This document shows positions 14,653 through 22,770 of a stretch of 45,896 nt of DNA, piece by piece. The notes under the pieces were generated by a model. That model was not told where the DNA came from, did not search any database, and worked only from the letters and a program-made list of their open reading frames with translations. The DNA is taken from positions 1 to 45,896 of the forward strand of contig JAJNBB010000014.1 of the NCBI GenBank assembly GCA_021155885.1, written 5' to 3'. Every line of letters starts with the position of its first letter. The first letter of the stretch is position 1. The stretch is from Fibrobacteria bacterium (GTDB lineage Bacteria > Fibrobacterota > Fibrobacteria > UBA11236). Made by a program: the position numbers and the translations under genes.

Positions 14653-15456
14653 CTATGCGTCCCCTCCCAGTTTCTGCATCATCCCCCCGTCCACGAAGTA
14701 GCTGCTGCCGGTGACGTAGCTGGCGTCTTCCGAGGCGAGGAACACGGCCACCTGGGCGACTTCGTCCGGGCGGCCGGGACGCCCCAGGGGAATGGCCCTG
14801 CGGGACTTTTCCATTTCCTGCTCGTCCTCGAGATATTCGCGGGTCATGGGAGTAGCGATAAAACCGGGGGCGATGTTGTTGACCCGGATTCCCTTGGACC
14901 CCAGTTCCATCGCGAGGTTGCGGGTGATGTTGCGCAGGCCCGCCTTCGCCGCGGTGTACGCGGCCCCGCCCTGGCTGGGGATTTCTTCGTGCACCGAGGT
15001 GATGTTGAGGATCACCCCGCCCGGCCCCCCCTGGCCCCCGCCGCGGTCCCCCATGTGCTTGGCCGCGGCCTGGCACAAGACCCAAGGCGCGATCAGGTTG
15101 ATGTGGATCACGCGATGGAATTCGTGGAGGGACACGTAAACGGATTCATCGGGACCCTCCACGTCGGTGCCCGCGCAGTTGACCAGGATGTCGATCCCGC
15201 CGAGCGCCTTCACGGCTTCCTCGAAGAGCTTTTCCCCGTTTTCGGGATTCGACAGGTCGCTCTGGAGTACCGCGGTCTCGCGGCCCCGCGCCCGCAGGTC
15301 CGCCGCGGTCGCCTCGGCGCCGGCCTTGTCCGAATGGTAATGCACGGCCACATGCGCGCCTTCGCGCCCGAAGGCGATGGCGATGGCCTGGCCGATCCCG
15401 CTGTCGGATCCCGTGACCAGCGCGCGTTTGCCCTGCAGCTTCATCCCGACCGACAT
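14653..15456 (-). CDS. SDR oxidoreductase (glucose 1-dehydrogenase-like)
   Basis: A 267-residue classical SDR: TGSDSGIG cofactor motif (about residues 15-22), NCAG, SVHEE region with the catalytic serine, and YTAAK (YxxxK). The C-terminal VTGSSYFVDGGMMQKLGG is the usual subunit-interface strand. It resembles glucose 1-dehydrogenases used in stress or sporulation, but substrate assignment is uncertain. The ATG lies two bases after the stop of the small acidic protein at 15459, so they form an operon. Its stop codon TAG at 14653-14655 is four bases from the right end of the four-helix-bundle element. Confidence 0.85.
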   Translation of the reverse strand: MSVGMKLQGKRALVTGSDSGIGQAIAIAFGREGAHVAVHYHSDKAGAEATAADLRARGRETAVLQSDLSNPENGEKLFEEAVKALGGIDILVNCAGTDVEGPDESVYVSLHEFHRVIHINLIAPWVLCQAAAKHMGDRGGGQGGPGGVILNITSVHEEIPSQGGAAYTAAKAGLRNITRNLAMELGSKGIRVNNIAPGFIATPMTREYLEDEQEMEKSRRAIPLGRPGRPDEVAQVAVFLASEDASYVTGSSYFVDGGMMQKLGGDA

Positions 15457-15458
15457 GG

Positions 15459-15740
15459 CTACTCCACCCCCCGCTTGCGATCGCCGGGACGCACCCGGTC
15501 CTCCTCGGCATCATGGCTTCGGGAAGGCGCGGGGTCCTCTCCCCCGGACTCGTCGCCTTGCCCGGTGGCGTTCTCGATCAGCGGGTCGCGATCTCCCGAT
15601 TCGCCCAGCGCGTCCTGGCCCCGGCCGGGCAGAGGGCGTTCGACGGGATCATTGTGCAGCATCTCGTCCTCCTCGCTCTCGATGCCGCGGTTCGGCACGG
15701 AGCGGGGGTCGTGGTTCGAAGAATTTTCTGGGTATGCCAT
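15459..15740 (-). CDS. Small hydrophilic, probably disordered protein
   Basis: A 93-residue protein almost devoid of hydrophobic residues, rich in Asp, Glu, Arg, Gly and Pro (for example GIESEEDEMLHNDPVERPLP and DESGGEDPAPSRSHDAEEDR). GGAGG six to ten bases upstream fixes the start at MAYPENSS. It is the first gene of a two-gene operon with the SDR. The composition is like that of hydrophilins and other desiccation or stress proteins, and glucose-dehydrogenase-like SDRs are often in stress regulons; both are inference. No family is recognised. Confidence 0.65.
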   Translation of the reverse strand: MAYPENSSNHDPRSVPNRGIESEEDEMLHNDPVERPLPGRGQDALGESGDRDPLIENATGQGDESGGEDPAPSRSHDAEEDRVRPGDRKRGVE

Positions 15741-15832
15741 GGCTGCCTCCGGTTCGGGACCCACAAGGGCCCTGAAAGCAGCATCCAAAAAACGCGGGCC
15801 GCCGTCCAACCCGCGCGGTCAAAAATATCCGT

Positions 15833-16960
15833 TTAAGCCTGGATCGGCTCGGCGGCCAGGGGATCGCGGCCGATCAGCGGCTCACCCTTTTTATGGTACC
15901 ACTCGAGGATCCCGTTCCAGATTTCCTCGGCGGTTTCGGCGTACCAGAACAGGTTCGTGTCCTCGGGGTCGATCACGCCCTCCTCGACCAGGAAGTCGAA
16001 GTCGACGACCTTTTTCCAGAAGGATTCGCCCACCAGGATGATGGGCATGGGCTTGATCTTGCGCGTCTGCATCAGCGTCAGGGTCTCGAACAACTCGTCG
16101 AGCGTCCCATAGCCGCCGGGAAAGGCCACCATCGCGCGGGCGCGCAGGAGAAAATGGAGCTTGCGGATGGCGAAGTAGTGGAATTGAAAGCACAGCTCGG
16201 GGGTGATGTACGAGTTGGGATATTGTTCGTGGGGCAAGGTGATGTTCAGGCCCACGGACGGAGCCTTGGCGTCGAAGGCCCCGCGGTTGGCGGCCTCCAT
16301 GATGCCGGGCCCGCCCCCGGTGATGACCACCACGCGCGGGCCGGCCTTGTTGGCCGCGGCCTTGCTCACGATGTTCCCGAACTTCCGGGCCGTATCGTAG
16401 TAGCGGCTTTTCTCCACGATGCGCTCGGAGCGCTCGACCTCCAGCTTCAACTTCATGCTTCCGGGGTGGGCGGCCCAGGCGGCCAGGGCCTGGTGCAATT
16501 GGCGCTTCGCCGCCTTGGGTTCCGGCGTGCGCGTGCTGCCGAAGACCACGATCGTGCCCTCGATGCGGTGTTCGCGCATCAAGACCTCGGGTTTATAGTA
16601 GTCCAGTTGCAGGCGTACCGCGCGCGTCAGCGGGTGACGGAGAAAGTCGGGATCGTTGTCGGCGGCGCTTTTATAGGTGGGGCCCGCCATGATTTTGGCC
16701 AGGCGTTTCGCCGCGCGCGGGTCGTCCTGCGGGGGCTTGGGATGGGCCTCGGGAAGCGGGGTCTGGCGGCGGTCGCCCACGGGTTGGGGGACCTTGGCCT
16801 TGGCGGACTTCTTGGCCGCCACGCCGCCGACCTCCCGCAACGAGGCGGCGCCCTTTCCGGGACGTTTGGGAAGGGGCTTTTGCGGCGCGTTCTCGACTTC
16901 ATTCTCGTCGATTCGACGAATTCTTGCGGAGGATTTGGTGACTGATTTTCGCTTCTTCAT
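15833..16960 (-). CDS. LOG-family protein (nucleoside monophosphate phosphoribohydrolase type)
   Basis: A 375-residue protein. The C-terminal two thirds carry the LOG/TIGR00730 signature: VVITGGGPGIMEAANRGAFD and FPGGYGTLDELFETLTLMQ (the PGGxGTxxE catalytic motif). These proteins cleave nucleoside 5'-monophosphates to base and ribose phosphate; many are misnamed lysine decarboxylases. The first ~90 residues are a Lys/Pro/Ala-rich extension not needed for the fold. The start at 16960 is preceded by TAACTT with a six-base gap and no ribosome site, matching the leaderless pattern here. Confidence 0.85.
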   Translation of the reverse strand: MKKRKSVTKSSARIRRIDENEVENAPQKPLPKRPGKGAASLREVGGVAAKKSAKAKVPQPVGDRRQTPLPEAHPKPPQDDPRAAKRLAKIMAGPTYKSAADNDPDFLRHPLTRAVRLQLDYYKPEVLMREHRIEGTIVVFGSTRTPEPKAAKRQLHQALAAWAAHPGSMKLKLEVERSERIVEKSRYYDTARKFGNIVSKAAANKAGPRVVVITGGGPGIMEAANRGAFDAKAPSVGLNITLPHEQYPNSYITPELCFQFHYFAIRKLHFLLRARAMVAFPGGYGTLDELFETLTLMQTRKIKPMPIILVGESFWKKVVDFDFLVEEGVIDPEDTNLFWYAETAEEIWNGILEWYHKKGEPLIGRDPLAAEPIQA

Positions 16961-16988
16961 AAAATCAAGTTACGAAGAACAGGGAAAG

Positions 16989-17077
16989 CTGACAGCGTAG
17001 AGCGTACAGCGGATAGCCGGAAAAAAGAGCCGTAGCCTACCCAAGGGGCCGGCTGTTCGCTGTACGCTGTCCGCTAA
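16989..17077. repeat. Heptad-armed hairpin, AGCGNAC type
   Basis: The left arm 16989-17020 reads as units AGCGTAG AGCGTAC AGCGGAT. The right arm 17049-17077 on the other strand reads AGCGGAC AGCGTAC AGCGAAC, with an 18-of-20 match to the left. The loop contains AAAAAAGAGCC. The outer edge supplies the TAG stop of the aldo/keto reductase gene (CCG TAG GTT AGC). Confidence 0.75.
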
Positions 17078-17078
17078 C

Positions 17079-18050
17079 CTACGGATACCACACCCCGCGC
17101 CGCCAGGCATGACGACGAAGCTTTTCCACCAGGGGCCGCGGCAGGGGCGGCAGGTCGGCCACGGCCGTGTTCAGGTCCGCTTGAGCCGGGTTGCGAATGC
17201 CCGGGATCACGGCGGAGACGCCCGGCTGCGCCAGCGGGTACAGGAGGGCGGCCTGGGGCAAGGCGTACCCGCTGCCCGCCACGTCCTTCCGGATCTCCTC
17301 CACGCGCTCCACGGTATCGCGCAAGCGCTCTCCCTTGAAGTAGGTCCTGCGGAAATCGTTTTCGGGGAATTGGGTGTCGGGGGTATACTTGCCCGTGAGC
17401 GATCCTTCGTCGAAGGCCACGCGCACGATCACGCCCGTGCCGGCGGCCTGCGCGGTCGGCAGCAGTTCGGCGGAGGCGTCCTGGTCGAAAAGGTTGTAAA
17501 TGACCTGCACCGCGTCGAGCAGGCCGGCCTTCATGGGGTCGTTGACCGCGTCCTGGTCGTGCTCGGGGGTCGAAATGCCCACGGCGCGGATCTTGCCTTC
17601 TTTCCGGAGTTTCGCCAAGGCGAGCAGCGGCCCCGGGTCGCGGTTCCAGGCGCGCGTCCAGGTGTGCAGAAAACAAATGTCCAGGCAGTCGGTGCCGAGG
17701 TTCCTGAGGCGCGTTTCCACATCCTGACGCAGATATGCTTCGGAATAGGCCGCGTCCCATTTCTCCCAGGGAGACGGGCGCCATATGTGGGTTTGAGGCG
17801 CGACCTTGGTCGCGACATACACCTTGCCCGCTCGTCCCTTGAGAAAATCCCGGATAATGCGCTCGCTTTTGCCGCCGCCATAGGCCGCCGCGGTGTCGAT
17901 ATGGTTGACGCCCAGTTCAACGGCTTTCTCCAGCGCGGCGAGGGAGTCGGAATCGCTTTGCCGGCCCCACCAGTCCTCACCCAGGGCCCAGGCTCCGAAG
18001 CCGATTTCCGAAACCTCGATGCCGGTCTTTCCCAACGGACGGTATTTCAT
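17079..18050 (-). CDS. Aldo/keto reductase
   Basis: A 323-residue (beta/alpha)8 NADPH-dependent reductase. It has the N-terminal LGKTGIEVSEIGFGAWALG and the catalytic tetrad D in HIDTAAAYGGG, Y in the same motif, K in VATKVA and H in CFLHTW. The C-terminal cofactor region AVIPGIRNPAQ is present. The substrate is undefined. Its stop codon is the first three bases of the repeat element's right edge, so the original 3' end may have been altered by insertion. Transcription is probably monocistronic. Confidence 0.88.
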   Translation of the reverse strand: MKYRPLGKTGIEVSEIGFGAWALGEDWWGRQSDSDSLAALEKAVELGVNHIDTAAAYGGGKSERIIRDFLKGRAGKVYVATKVAPQTHIWRPSPWEKWDAAYSEAYLRQDVETRLRNLGTDCLDICFLHTWTRAWNRDPGPLLALAKLRKEGKIRAVGISTPEHDQDAVNDPMKAGLLDAVQVIYNLFDQDASAELLPTAQAAGTGVIVRVAFDEGSLTGKYTPDTQFPENDFRRTYFKGERLRDTVERVEEIRKDVAGSGYALPQAALLYPLAQPGVSAVIPGIRNPAQADLNTAVADLPPLPRPLVEKLRRHAWRRGVWYP

Positions 18051-18076
18051 GGAATTCCTGCTTTAAGAGAACGCGT

Positions 18077-18115
18077 ATGGCCGCAAAAGTGTTCTATGCG
18101 ATCTTTTGCGGCCAT
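18077..18115. repeat. Perfect 13-bp hairpin ATGGCCGCAAAAG
   Basis: ATGGCCGCAAAAG (18077-18089) is an exact inverted repeat of 18103-18115 with a 13-base loop. The same 13-mer occurs at 30843-30855 in the fabG-fabD gap. It lies between the TrmH-type and aldo/keto reductase genes. No T-run follows it on the minus strand, so it is not a simple terminator for the TrmH gene. Confidence 0.7.
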
Positions 18116-18121
18116 TGTGTT

Positions 18122-18868
18122 TTAATCAAGGTAGTGAACCGGCGAATTCCGGTCGATGCCGACCGCGCTGCGCTCATAGAACGTCGCGAGCAGGGCGGAC
18201 TTCTCCTCCGGCGAAAGGGCGTAGTTTTCCCGTCCGTTTTCGCGGAGGAAGCGGTCCAGCGTCGCCATGATCACGCCGGCGCACACCGAGACGTTGAGGC
18301 TCTCCGTCAAGCCCTGCTGGGGAATGCGGAAGCGCACGTCGGCGCGGGCCAGTGTGTCGGGATGATTGCCCATCGTCTCGGAGCCCAGGTAAAAGGCGGT
18401 CGGAACGGACAGATCGAGGTCGAACAGGGATTCGCTATGGTTGGTGGAGGCCACGGCAATGCGATAACCTTGCGCCTTGAGGCCGTCGAAGCAGGCGGCG
18501 CGGCGGTCGTGGCAGAAGATGTCCAGCCACTTGTAGCTGCCCTTCAGCACCGAGCGGGTCACGCGATAGGGATTGACCTCGTTGATGACGTGCACGTTCT
18601 GCAGGCCGAAAACCTCGGAGGTGCGGATCACCGCGCTGATGTTGTGCGGATCCTTGAGGTCTTCCATCACCAGGGCAAAGTGGCGCGTGCGCCGGTCCAC
18701 CAGGCCCCGCAGCAGCTCGCGGCGACCCGCCGTCAGCTTGCGGCCGTACTCCAGGATCCTGCGCCGCGTCTCGGGATCGGCCACGCCTTGCGCCTCCGGT
18801 AACACTGCCGGGTCCCCGGATGCGTTCGTTTCCGGCTGTCCGCTGTCCGCTGTTAGCTGTCCGCTCAT
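18122..18868 (-). CDS. TrmH/SpoU-family 2'-O-ribose RNA methyltransferase
   Basis: A ~248-residue SPOUT methyltransferase. Motif 1 is EDLKDPHNISAVIRTSEVFG, motif 2 includes AFYLGSETMGNHP, and motif 3 is ESLNVSVCAGVIMATL, which forms the trefoil knot that binds AdoMet. It resembles TrmH, which methylates G18 of tRNA. The N-terminal residues MSGQLTADSGQPETNAS are the translation of an AGCGGAC-type heptad array (18831-18865), so the true ancestral start may lie further inside (a GTG precedes ADPETRRR). A GTG at 18874 is another possible start. It is last in a run with fabF and the 18875 gene. Confidence 0.85.
   Translation of the reverse strand: MSGQLTADSGQPETNASGDPAVLPEAQGVADPETRRRILEYGRKLTAGRRELLRGLVDRRTRHFALVMEDLKDPHNISAVIRTSEVFGLQNVHVINEVNPYRVTRSVLKGSYKWLDIFCHDRRAACFDGLKAQGYRIAVASTNHSESLFDLDLSVPTAFYLGSETMGNHPDTLARADVRFRIPQQGLTESLNVSVCAGVIMATLDRFLRENGRENYALSPEEKSALLATFYERSAVGIDRNSPVHYLD
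18831..18865. repeat. Single-arm heptad array, AGCGGAC type, in the TrmH-type N-terminus
   Basis: On the minus strand, five consecutive heptads: AGCGGAC, AGCTAAC, AGCGGAC, AGCGGAC, AGCCGGA. They match the arms at 16989-17077 and the array at 29953-29987. No second arm is visible. The array overlaps the first codons of the methyltransferase gene. Confidence 0.7.
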
Positions 18869-18874
18869 AACCAC

Positions 18875-19915
18875 CTAGGGAATCTGCAACAAGGTTTCGA
18901 TTTTCTTCTTCTCGGCGCCCGACCAGGCAGGACCTTGCTTAAGGTCGTTGCCCCCGCTCGCCTGCAGCTTCTTCGCCGTTTCGGAAATGTCGCTCAGAAC
19001 CCCCGAGATCTTGCCCTTTACGAGCCCGCGGAACATGCCCAGGTTCATGATGGTGTTGATCACGCTATTGCCCGGGAAGACCAGGATCTTGACCCGGTAG
19101 CCGACCTTCTTTCCGCCCGGCAGCTCCCAGTATTTGAAGTCCATCATCGCCGGTCCCACCAAGGTCCACGGGCCCCATTCCACCGTGCCGCTTCCCAGAT
19201 AGAACAGCTGCATCTCCTCGTAGCTGCCCGCGATCCGCTTCGCCTCGCCGCGCATGCGCTTGCCGTTCGTACCCTTGAAATGCGTGCGCGCCGCGTCCAC
19301 GTACTCCGCGGTGTAGGGCTCCTTCTGATAGTGCGTCACCAGCTTGGCCGCCAGCGGGATGTCGTTCACCAGGTACTCCAGCCGCTCCCGCGAGATCGGC
19401 AGCGTGTCGTGGATCTCGTAGGTGACGCGGTATTCGAATCCGAGAAAACGGTACAGCCGGTACCCCCACTGGGGATGATCCGGGCCGACGCCCCGGCGCG
19501 AGAACTCGCGCGCCTCCGAGCAACGCTCATTGTCGTAGACGATCGATCCCTTCCCCACCACCTCCGGCGAAGGGCAGGCGCCTTCGGGCACTTTCAGGTT
19601 GCAGCCGTATAGCAGCCGACAATAATCCTGCAGCCCCGGCGTCATGTCGATGTTCTTCGACTTGTCGGCCAGGTCGCCTTTTTTGATCTGGTCCTTGGAA
19701 AGTTTGGGGGGCTCCGCGGCGTGCGCCGCTCCGAGCGCGCACAGCGCGAGGAAGAGCACAGCGTTGGGAGTTGGGAGTTGGGCGTTGGGGGCTAAAACAG
19801 AACGCGGAACAAGGCGCGCTTGTTTAATCACACCACGAGCTTTAAGCCAAAGGCCGGAAAGGAAACGCTTTGCGGTTACTCCCAACCCCCAACCCCCAAC
19901 CCCCGACTTTTTCAT
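18875..19915 (-). CDS. Exported protein of unknown family
   Basis: The ORF is 346 codons, but residues 2 to about 52 are read through a heptad hairpin element (19763-19907) and look artificial. A secretion signal follows: VLFLALCALGAAHA, then AEPPKLSKDQIKKGD. A GTG at 19759 directly before it would give a 294-residue protein. The ATG at 19915 is four bases after the fabF stop with a G-rich ribosome-site-like run, so it may be used. The mature part (~280 residues) has four cysteines near the N-terminus and a domain with YRVTYEIHDTLPISRERLEY and WTLVGPAMMDFKYWELPGG, suggesting a periplasmic START-like or lipid-handling fold. That is only a guess; no family is recognised. Confidence 0.6.
   Translation of the reverse strand: MKKSGVGGWGLGVTAKRFLSGLWLKARGVIKQARLVPRSVLAPNAQLPTPNAVLFLALCALGAAHAAEPPKLSKDQIKKGDLADKSKNIDMTPGLQDYCRLLYGCNLKVPEGACPSPEVVGKGSIVYDNERCSEAREFSRRGVGPDHPQWGYRLYRFLGFEYRVTYEIHDTLPISRERLEYLVNDIPLAAKLVTHYQKEPYTAEYVDAARTHFKGTNGKRMRGEAKRIAGSYEEMQLFYLGSGTVEWGPWTLVGPAMMDFKYWELPGGKKVGYRVKILVFPGNSVINTIMNLGMFRGLVKGKISGVLSDISETAKKLQASGGNDLKQGPAWSGAEKKKIETLLQIP
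19763..19907. repeat. Heptad-armed hairpin, TTGGGNG type
   Basis: The left arm 19763-19791 has units TTGGGAG TTGGGAG TTGGGCG TTGGGGG. The right arm 19877-19907 is three CCCCCAA-type units, its complement. The core holds CGCTTTGCGGTT (19866-19877), the complement of the AACCGCAAAGCG box found in other elements. The element lies within the reading frame of the 18875-19915 gene. Confidence 0.75.
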
Positions 19916-19919
19916 CCCC

Positions 19920-21164
19920 CTATCCTACAAATTTCTTCAGGATCACCGTGGAGTTATGCCCCCCGAACCCGAACGAGTTCGACAGCACGGCCCGGACCTT
20001 GGCCTCGCGCGCCTGGCCCGGCACGTAGTCGAGGTCGCACTGGGGGTCCGCCTCGTGGAGGTTGCGCGTCGGATGCACGACGCCCTTGTCGAGCGCGAGC
20101 AGGGCCGCCACGGCCTCCACCGCGCCCGCCGCGCCCAAGGTATGGCCGATCATCGACTTCGTGGAGTGCATCATCAGCTTCTTCGCGTGCTCGCCGAAGC
20201 ACTTCTTGACGCCCATGGTCTCTCCGATGTCGCCCAGGGGCGTCGAAGTGCCGTGCGCGTTCACCAGGTCGATGTCTTCGGGGTTGAGCTTCGCGCTGCG
20301 GAGCGCGGCCGCCATGGCCAGGGCCCCGCCCTTGCCCTCGGGATGCGGCGCGGTGATGTGGTATCCGTCGCTGCTCTGGCCGAAACCGGCGAACTCGCCG
20401 TAGATCTTCGCGCCGCGCTTCTTCGCGTGCTCCATCTCCTCCAGGCACAGCACGGCCGCGCCCTCGGCGATCACGAAGCCGTCGCGGCCCTTGTCCCACG
20501 GGCGCGAGGCGCCTTCGGGGTCGTCGTTGCGCCCGGAGAGGGCCTTCATGTTCGCGAAGCCGGCCACCACGACCTCGACGACCGCCGCCTCGGTGCCGCC
20601 CGCGAAGATTACCTCGGCGTCGCCGCGCTGGATGGCGTGGAAGGCCTCCCCCATCGCGTGGTTCGCGCTCGCGCAGGCCGAAACGGCCGTGTAGTTGGGG
20701 CCCATGAAGCCGTGCTCGATGCTCAGGTAGCCCGAGGCCGTGTTGGGCAGGATCATCGGGACGAAGAAGGGGGTGACGCGCTTGTGCCCGCGCGCGGCCT
20801 TGACCTCGGTCTCGGCCTCGAAGGTGCCGACGCCGCCCATGCCGCTGCCCAGGTACACCCCGACGCGCTCCAGGTCGTGCGGTCCGTCCAGGAGCCCCGA
20901 GTCGGCGACCGCCTGGTTGCCGGCCACGACCCCGTAAATGATCGCCTTGTCGAGGCGGCGCGCCATTTTCTGGTCCTTGAACAGGGGCACGTGATCGAAC
21001 GCGGGAACGAGGCCCGCGATCTGGCTCGGCGAAGTGCTGACGTCGAAGCGGTCGTTGGCCCGGACGCCCGACTTGCCCTCCGCGAGATTGGCCCAGTATT
21101 CCCCGACCGAAAGGCCCAGGGGGGTGACGGCCCCGATGCCGGTGATAACGACGCGTTTGTTCAT
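19920..21164 (-). CDS. fabF: 3-oxoacyl-ACP synthase II
   Basis: A 414-residue condensing enzyme of fatty-acid elongation. The catalytic Cys lies in SACASANHAMGEAFHAI, the two catalytic His residues in NAHGTSTPLGD and MIGHTLGAAGAVEA, and the gatekeeper region in NSFGFGGHNSTVIL. Length and motifs are fully standard for FabF. GGAG seven bases upstream of the ATG at 21164 supports the start. Notably it is not in the fab cluster at 28.8-34.8 kb, where it usually follows acpP; here it leads a separate run with the 18875 gene and the RNA methylase. Confidence 0.95.
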   Translation of the reverse strand: MNKRVVITGIGAVTPLGLSVGEYWANLAEGKSGVRANDRFDVSTSPSQIAGLVPAFDHVPLFKDQKMARRLDKAIIYGVVAGNQAVADSGLLDGPHDLERVGVYLGSGMGGVGTFEAETEVKAARGHKRVTPFFVPMILPNTASGYLSIEHGFMGPNYTAVSACASANHAMGEAFHAIQRGDAEVIFAGGTEAAVVEVVVAGFANMKALSGRNDDPEGASRPWDKGRDGFVIAEGAAVLCLEEMEHAKKRGAKIYGEFAGFGQSSDGYHITAPHPEGKGGALAMAAALRSAKLNPEDIDLVNAHGTSTPLGDIGETMGVKKCFGEHAKKLMMHSTKSMIGHTLGAAGAVEAVAALLALDKGVVHPTRNLHEADPQCDLDYVPGQAREAKVRAVLSNSFGFGGHNSTVILKKFVG

Positions 21165-21190
21165 TTGGTTCTCCGTGATTAGCGCTTTGC

Positions 21191-21284
21191 AGGTAAGAGG
21201 TGGGAGGTAGGAGCCAACGCAAAAAGGAATTCCTTCTATTGCTTTCCCTCCTACCTCCTACCTCCTACCTCCTACCTCTTACCT
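21191..21284. repeat. Heptad-armed hairpin, GGTAGGA type
   Basis: The left arm 21191-21213 and the right arm 21248-21284 are inverted (22 of 23 bases over the outer part). Units are GGTAAGA, GGTGGGA, GGTAGGA. The core contains AACGCAAAAAG at 21216-21226 and an inner AGGAATTCCT palindrome. The right edge carries the TAG stop of the M16 gene (GAA TAG GTA AGA). Confidence 0.8.
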
Positions 21285-22770
21285 ATTCCCTCTTGTCCAA
21301 CTCCGCTTCCGTGATTTCCGTGACCTTGCCGAAATCCGCCAGCGACGCGCCGTTGTGAGCTTCGTCCGGGGTCAGCAGGGTTTTCTTGGGACCCACCGCG
21401 ACGATGCGCAGCGAGTCGGCGTTGAAATAGCGGCGAAAGGCGTCCTCGACCTCGGCGCGGGTCATGCCCTCGATGGCCTTGCGGTAGTCGCGGAAATGTT
21501 CGGGCGAGCGCTTCCAAGCCTCGCTCTGCGCGAAGATGCGCGCGGTCGCGGCGGGCGTGTCGAACAGCGACGGCAGGCTCTTGAGGAGCCCGTCCTTGGC
21601 CTTTTCCAGCTCGGCGTCGGTGACGCCGTCCCGCGCCATGCGGCGGATCTCCTCGCGCACGATGCGGATCGCGTAGGCCCCCGTCGCGGCCTTGGTTTGC
21701 ATGCCCACGTACACGGTGCCGCGACGGTTGTAATCGCTCTCGACGTCGCTTCCCACGCCGTAGGCCAAGCCCTCGTCGCTGCGCACCCGCTGCACCAGGC
21801 GCGAGGTGAAGCCCCCGTCGCCGAGGATGTAACTGGCGACCGCCAGCCGGTAATAGTCTGGATGCGGCCGCCGCACGCCGGGAAGGGCGATGCGGAGGGT
21901 GGTCTGCGCGAAGGGCTTGTCGACCAGGTAGACGCCGGGCGCGCGCGGGCCCGCAAAGGGGGGTACCGGCGCGGTTACCCGGGGGTTCCTTTTCGCGGTC
22001 GCGGTATCCGGAAAGCCCGCGACGAAGGCGTTGAGCTTGCGGACCATGGCGGCGCGGTCGAACTTTCCCGCGACCCCGATCACCAAAGTCTCCCGCGTGA
22101 AGCCGGTGCCGGCGAGGCTCCGGAGGTCTTCCGGCTTCACCCCGCCGATCTCGGCCTCGCTCGCCGCCCAGTTGGCGGGATGACTGCCCTGCATCACGCG
22201 CTCATAGGCCGCTCCCATCACGCCCGCCGGCGTGGCGTAGCGATGCTTGACGCCCTCGAGCAGTTGGCGCTGGGTCAGCCGAAAAACCGCCGGGTCGTTG
22301 CGGGGCTGCAGGACCGCGTCGGAAAGCAGCCCCATCAGGGCGTCGGCGTCCTTGGACAGCGCGTCGAAGGAGGCCGTGCTCTGCCAGTAGCCCACGCCCG
22401 CCGAGAGCCCGGCGGCGATGAACTCCAGGCTGTCCTCCAATTGGGAGGGGCTCAGCTTGCGGGTGCCCCCGTCCTTGAGCAGCAGGGAGTACAATTGGCG
22501 GGAAGCGACCTCCTCGGGCCTTGCGGGGGAATTCGGCCGCGCCGAAAACACATGGAAGCGCACGAGGTCCAGCGTGCTGTCGGGAACCAGATAAGCCGTG
22601 GCCCCGCCCTCGAGCGCCACGCGGTAATCGGGGGGGTACGGAGGCTCGTAGACGTCCGCAGGGGGCACGATGTCCTTGTAATGCGCCGGAAGCGACCGGA
22701 GCGGGGCTTTGGGGGCCGCGCCGGAAACGGTTATTGCAGAAAAAACCGTTACAAGTAGAAAATATTTCAT
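21283..22770 (-). CDS. M16-family peptidase-like subunit lacking the zinc motif
   Basis: A 495-residue exported protein (signal peptide MKYFLLVTVFSAITVSGAAP). It has the two-lobed M16 fold, visible in VFSARPNSPARPEEVASRQL and in the C-terminal-lobe segment SEAWKRSPEHFRDYRKAIEG. The HxxEH zinc motif is absent at the expected place after the first strands. M16B enzymes often work as a catalytic/non-catalytic pair, and this gene overlaps the active partner by four bases (ATGA at 22767-22770). The stop codon lies in the outer edge of the repeat element at 21191-21284. It probably acts in the periplasm with its partner. Confidence 0.85.
   Translation of the reverse strand: MKYFLLVTVFSAITVSGAAPKAPLRSLPAHYKDIVPPADVYEPPYPPDYRVALEGGATAYLVPDSTLDLVRFHVFSARPNSPARPEEVASRQLYSLLLKDGGTRKLSPSQLEDSLEFIAAGLSAGVGYWQSTASFDALSKDADALMGLLSDAVLQPRNDPAVFRLTQRQLLEGVKHRYATPAGVMGAAYERVMQGSHPANWAASEAEIGGVKPEDLRSLAGTGFTRETLVIGVAGKFDRAAMVRKLNAFVAGFPDTATAKRNPRVTAPVPPFAGPRAPGVYLVDKPFAQTTLRIALPGVRRPHPDYYRLAVASYILGDGGFTSRLVQRVRSDEGLAYGVGSDVESDYNRRGTVYVGMQTKAATGAYAIRIVREEIRRMARDGVTDAELEKAKDGLLKSLPSLFDTPAATARIFAQSEAWKRSPEHFRDYRKAIEGMTRAEVEDAFRRYFNADSLRIVAVGPKKTLLTPDEAHNGASLADFGKVTEITEAELDKRE

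Noticed and set aside
21191-21284. Tandem repeats resembling a CRISPR array
   Set aside because: Units are 7 bp with no unique spacers, arms are inverted, and no cas gene is present.
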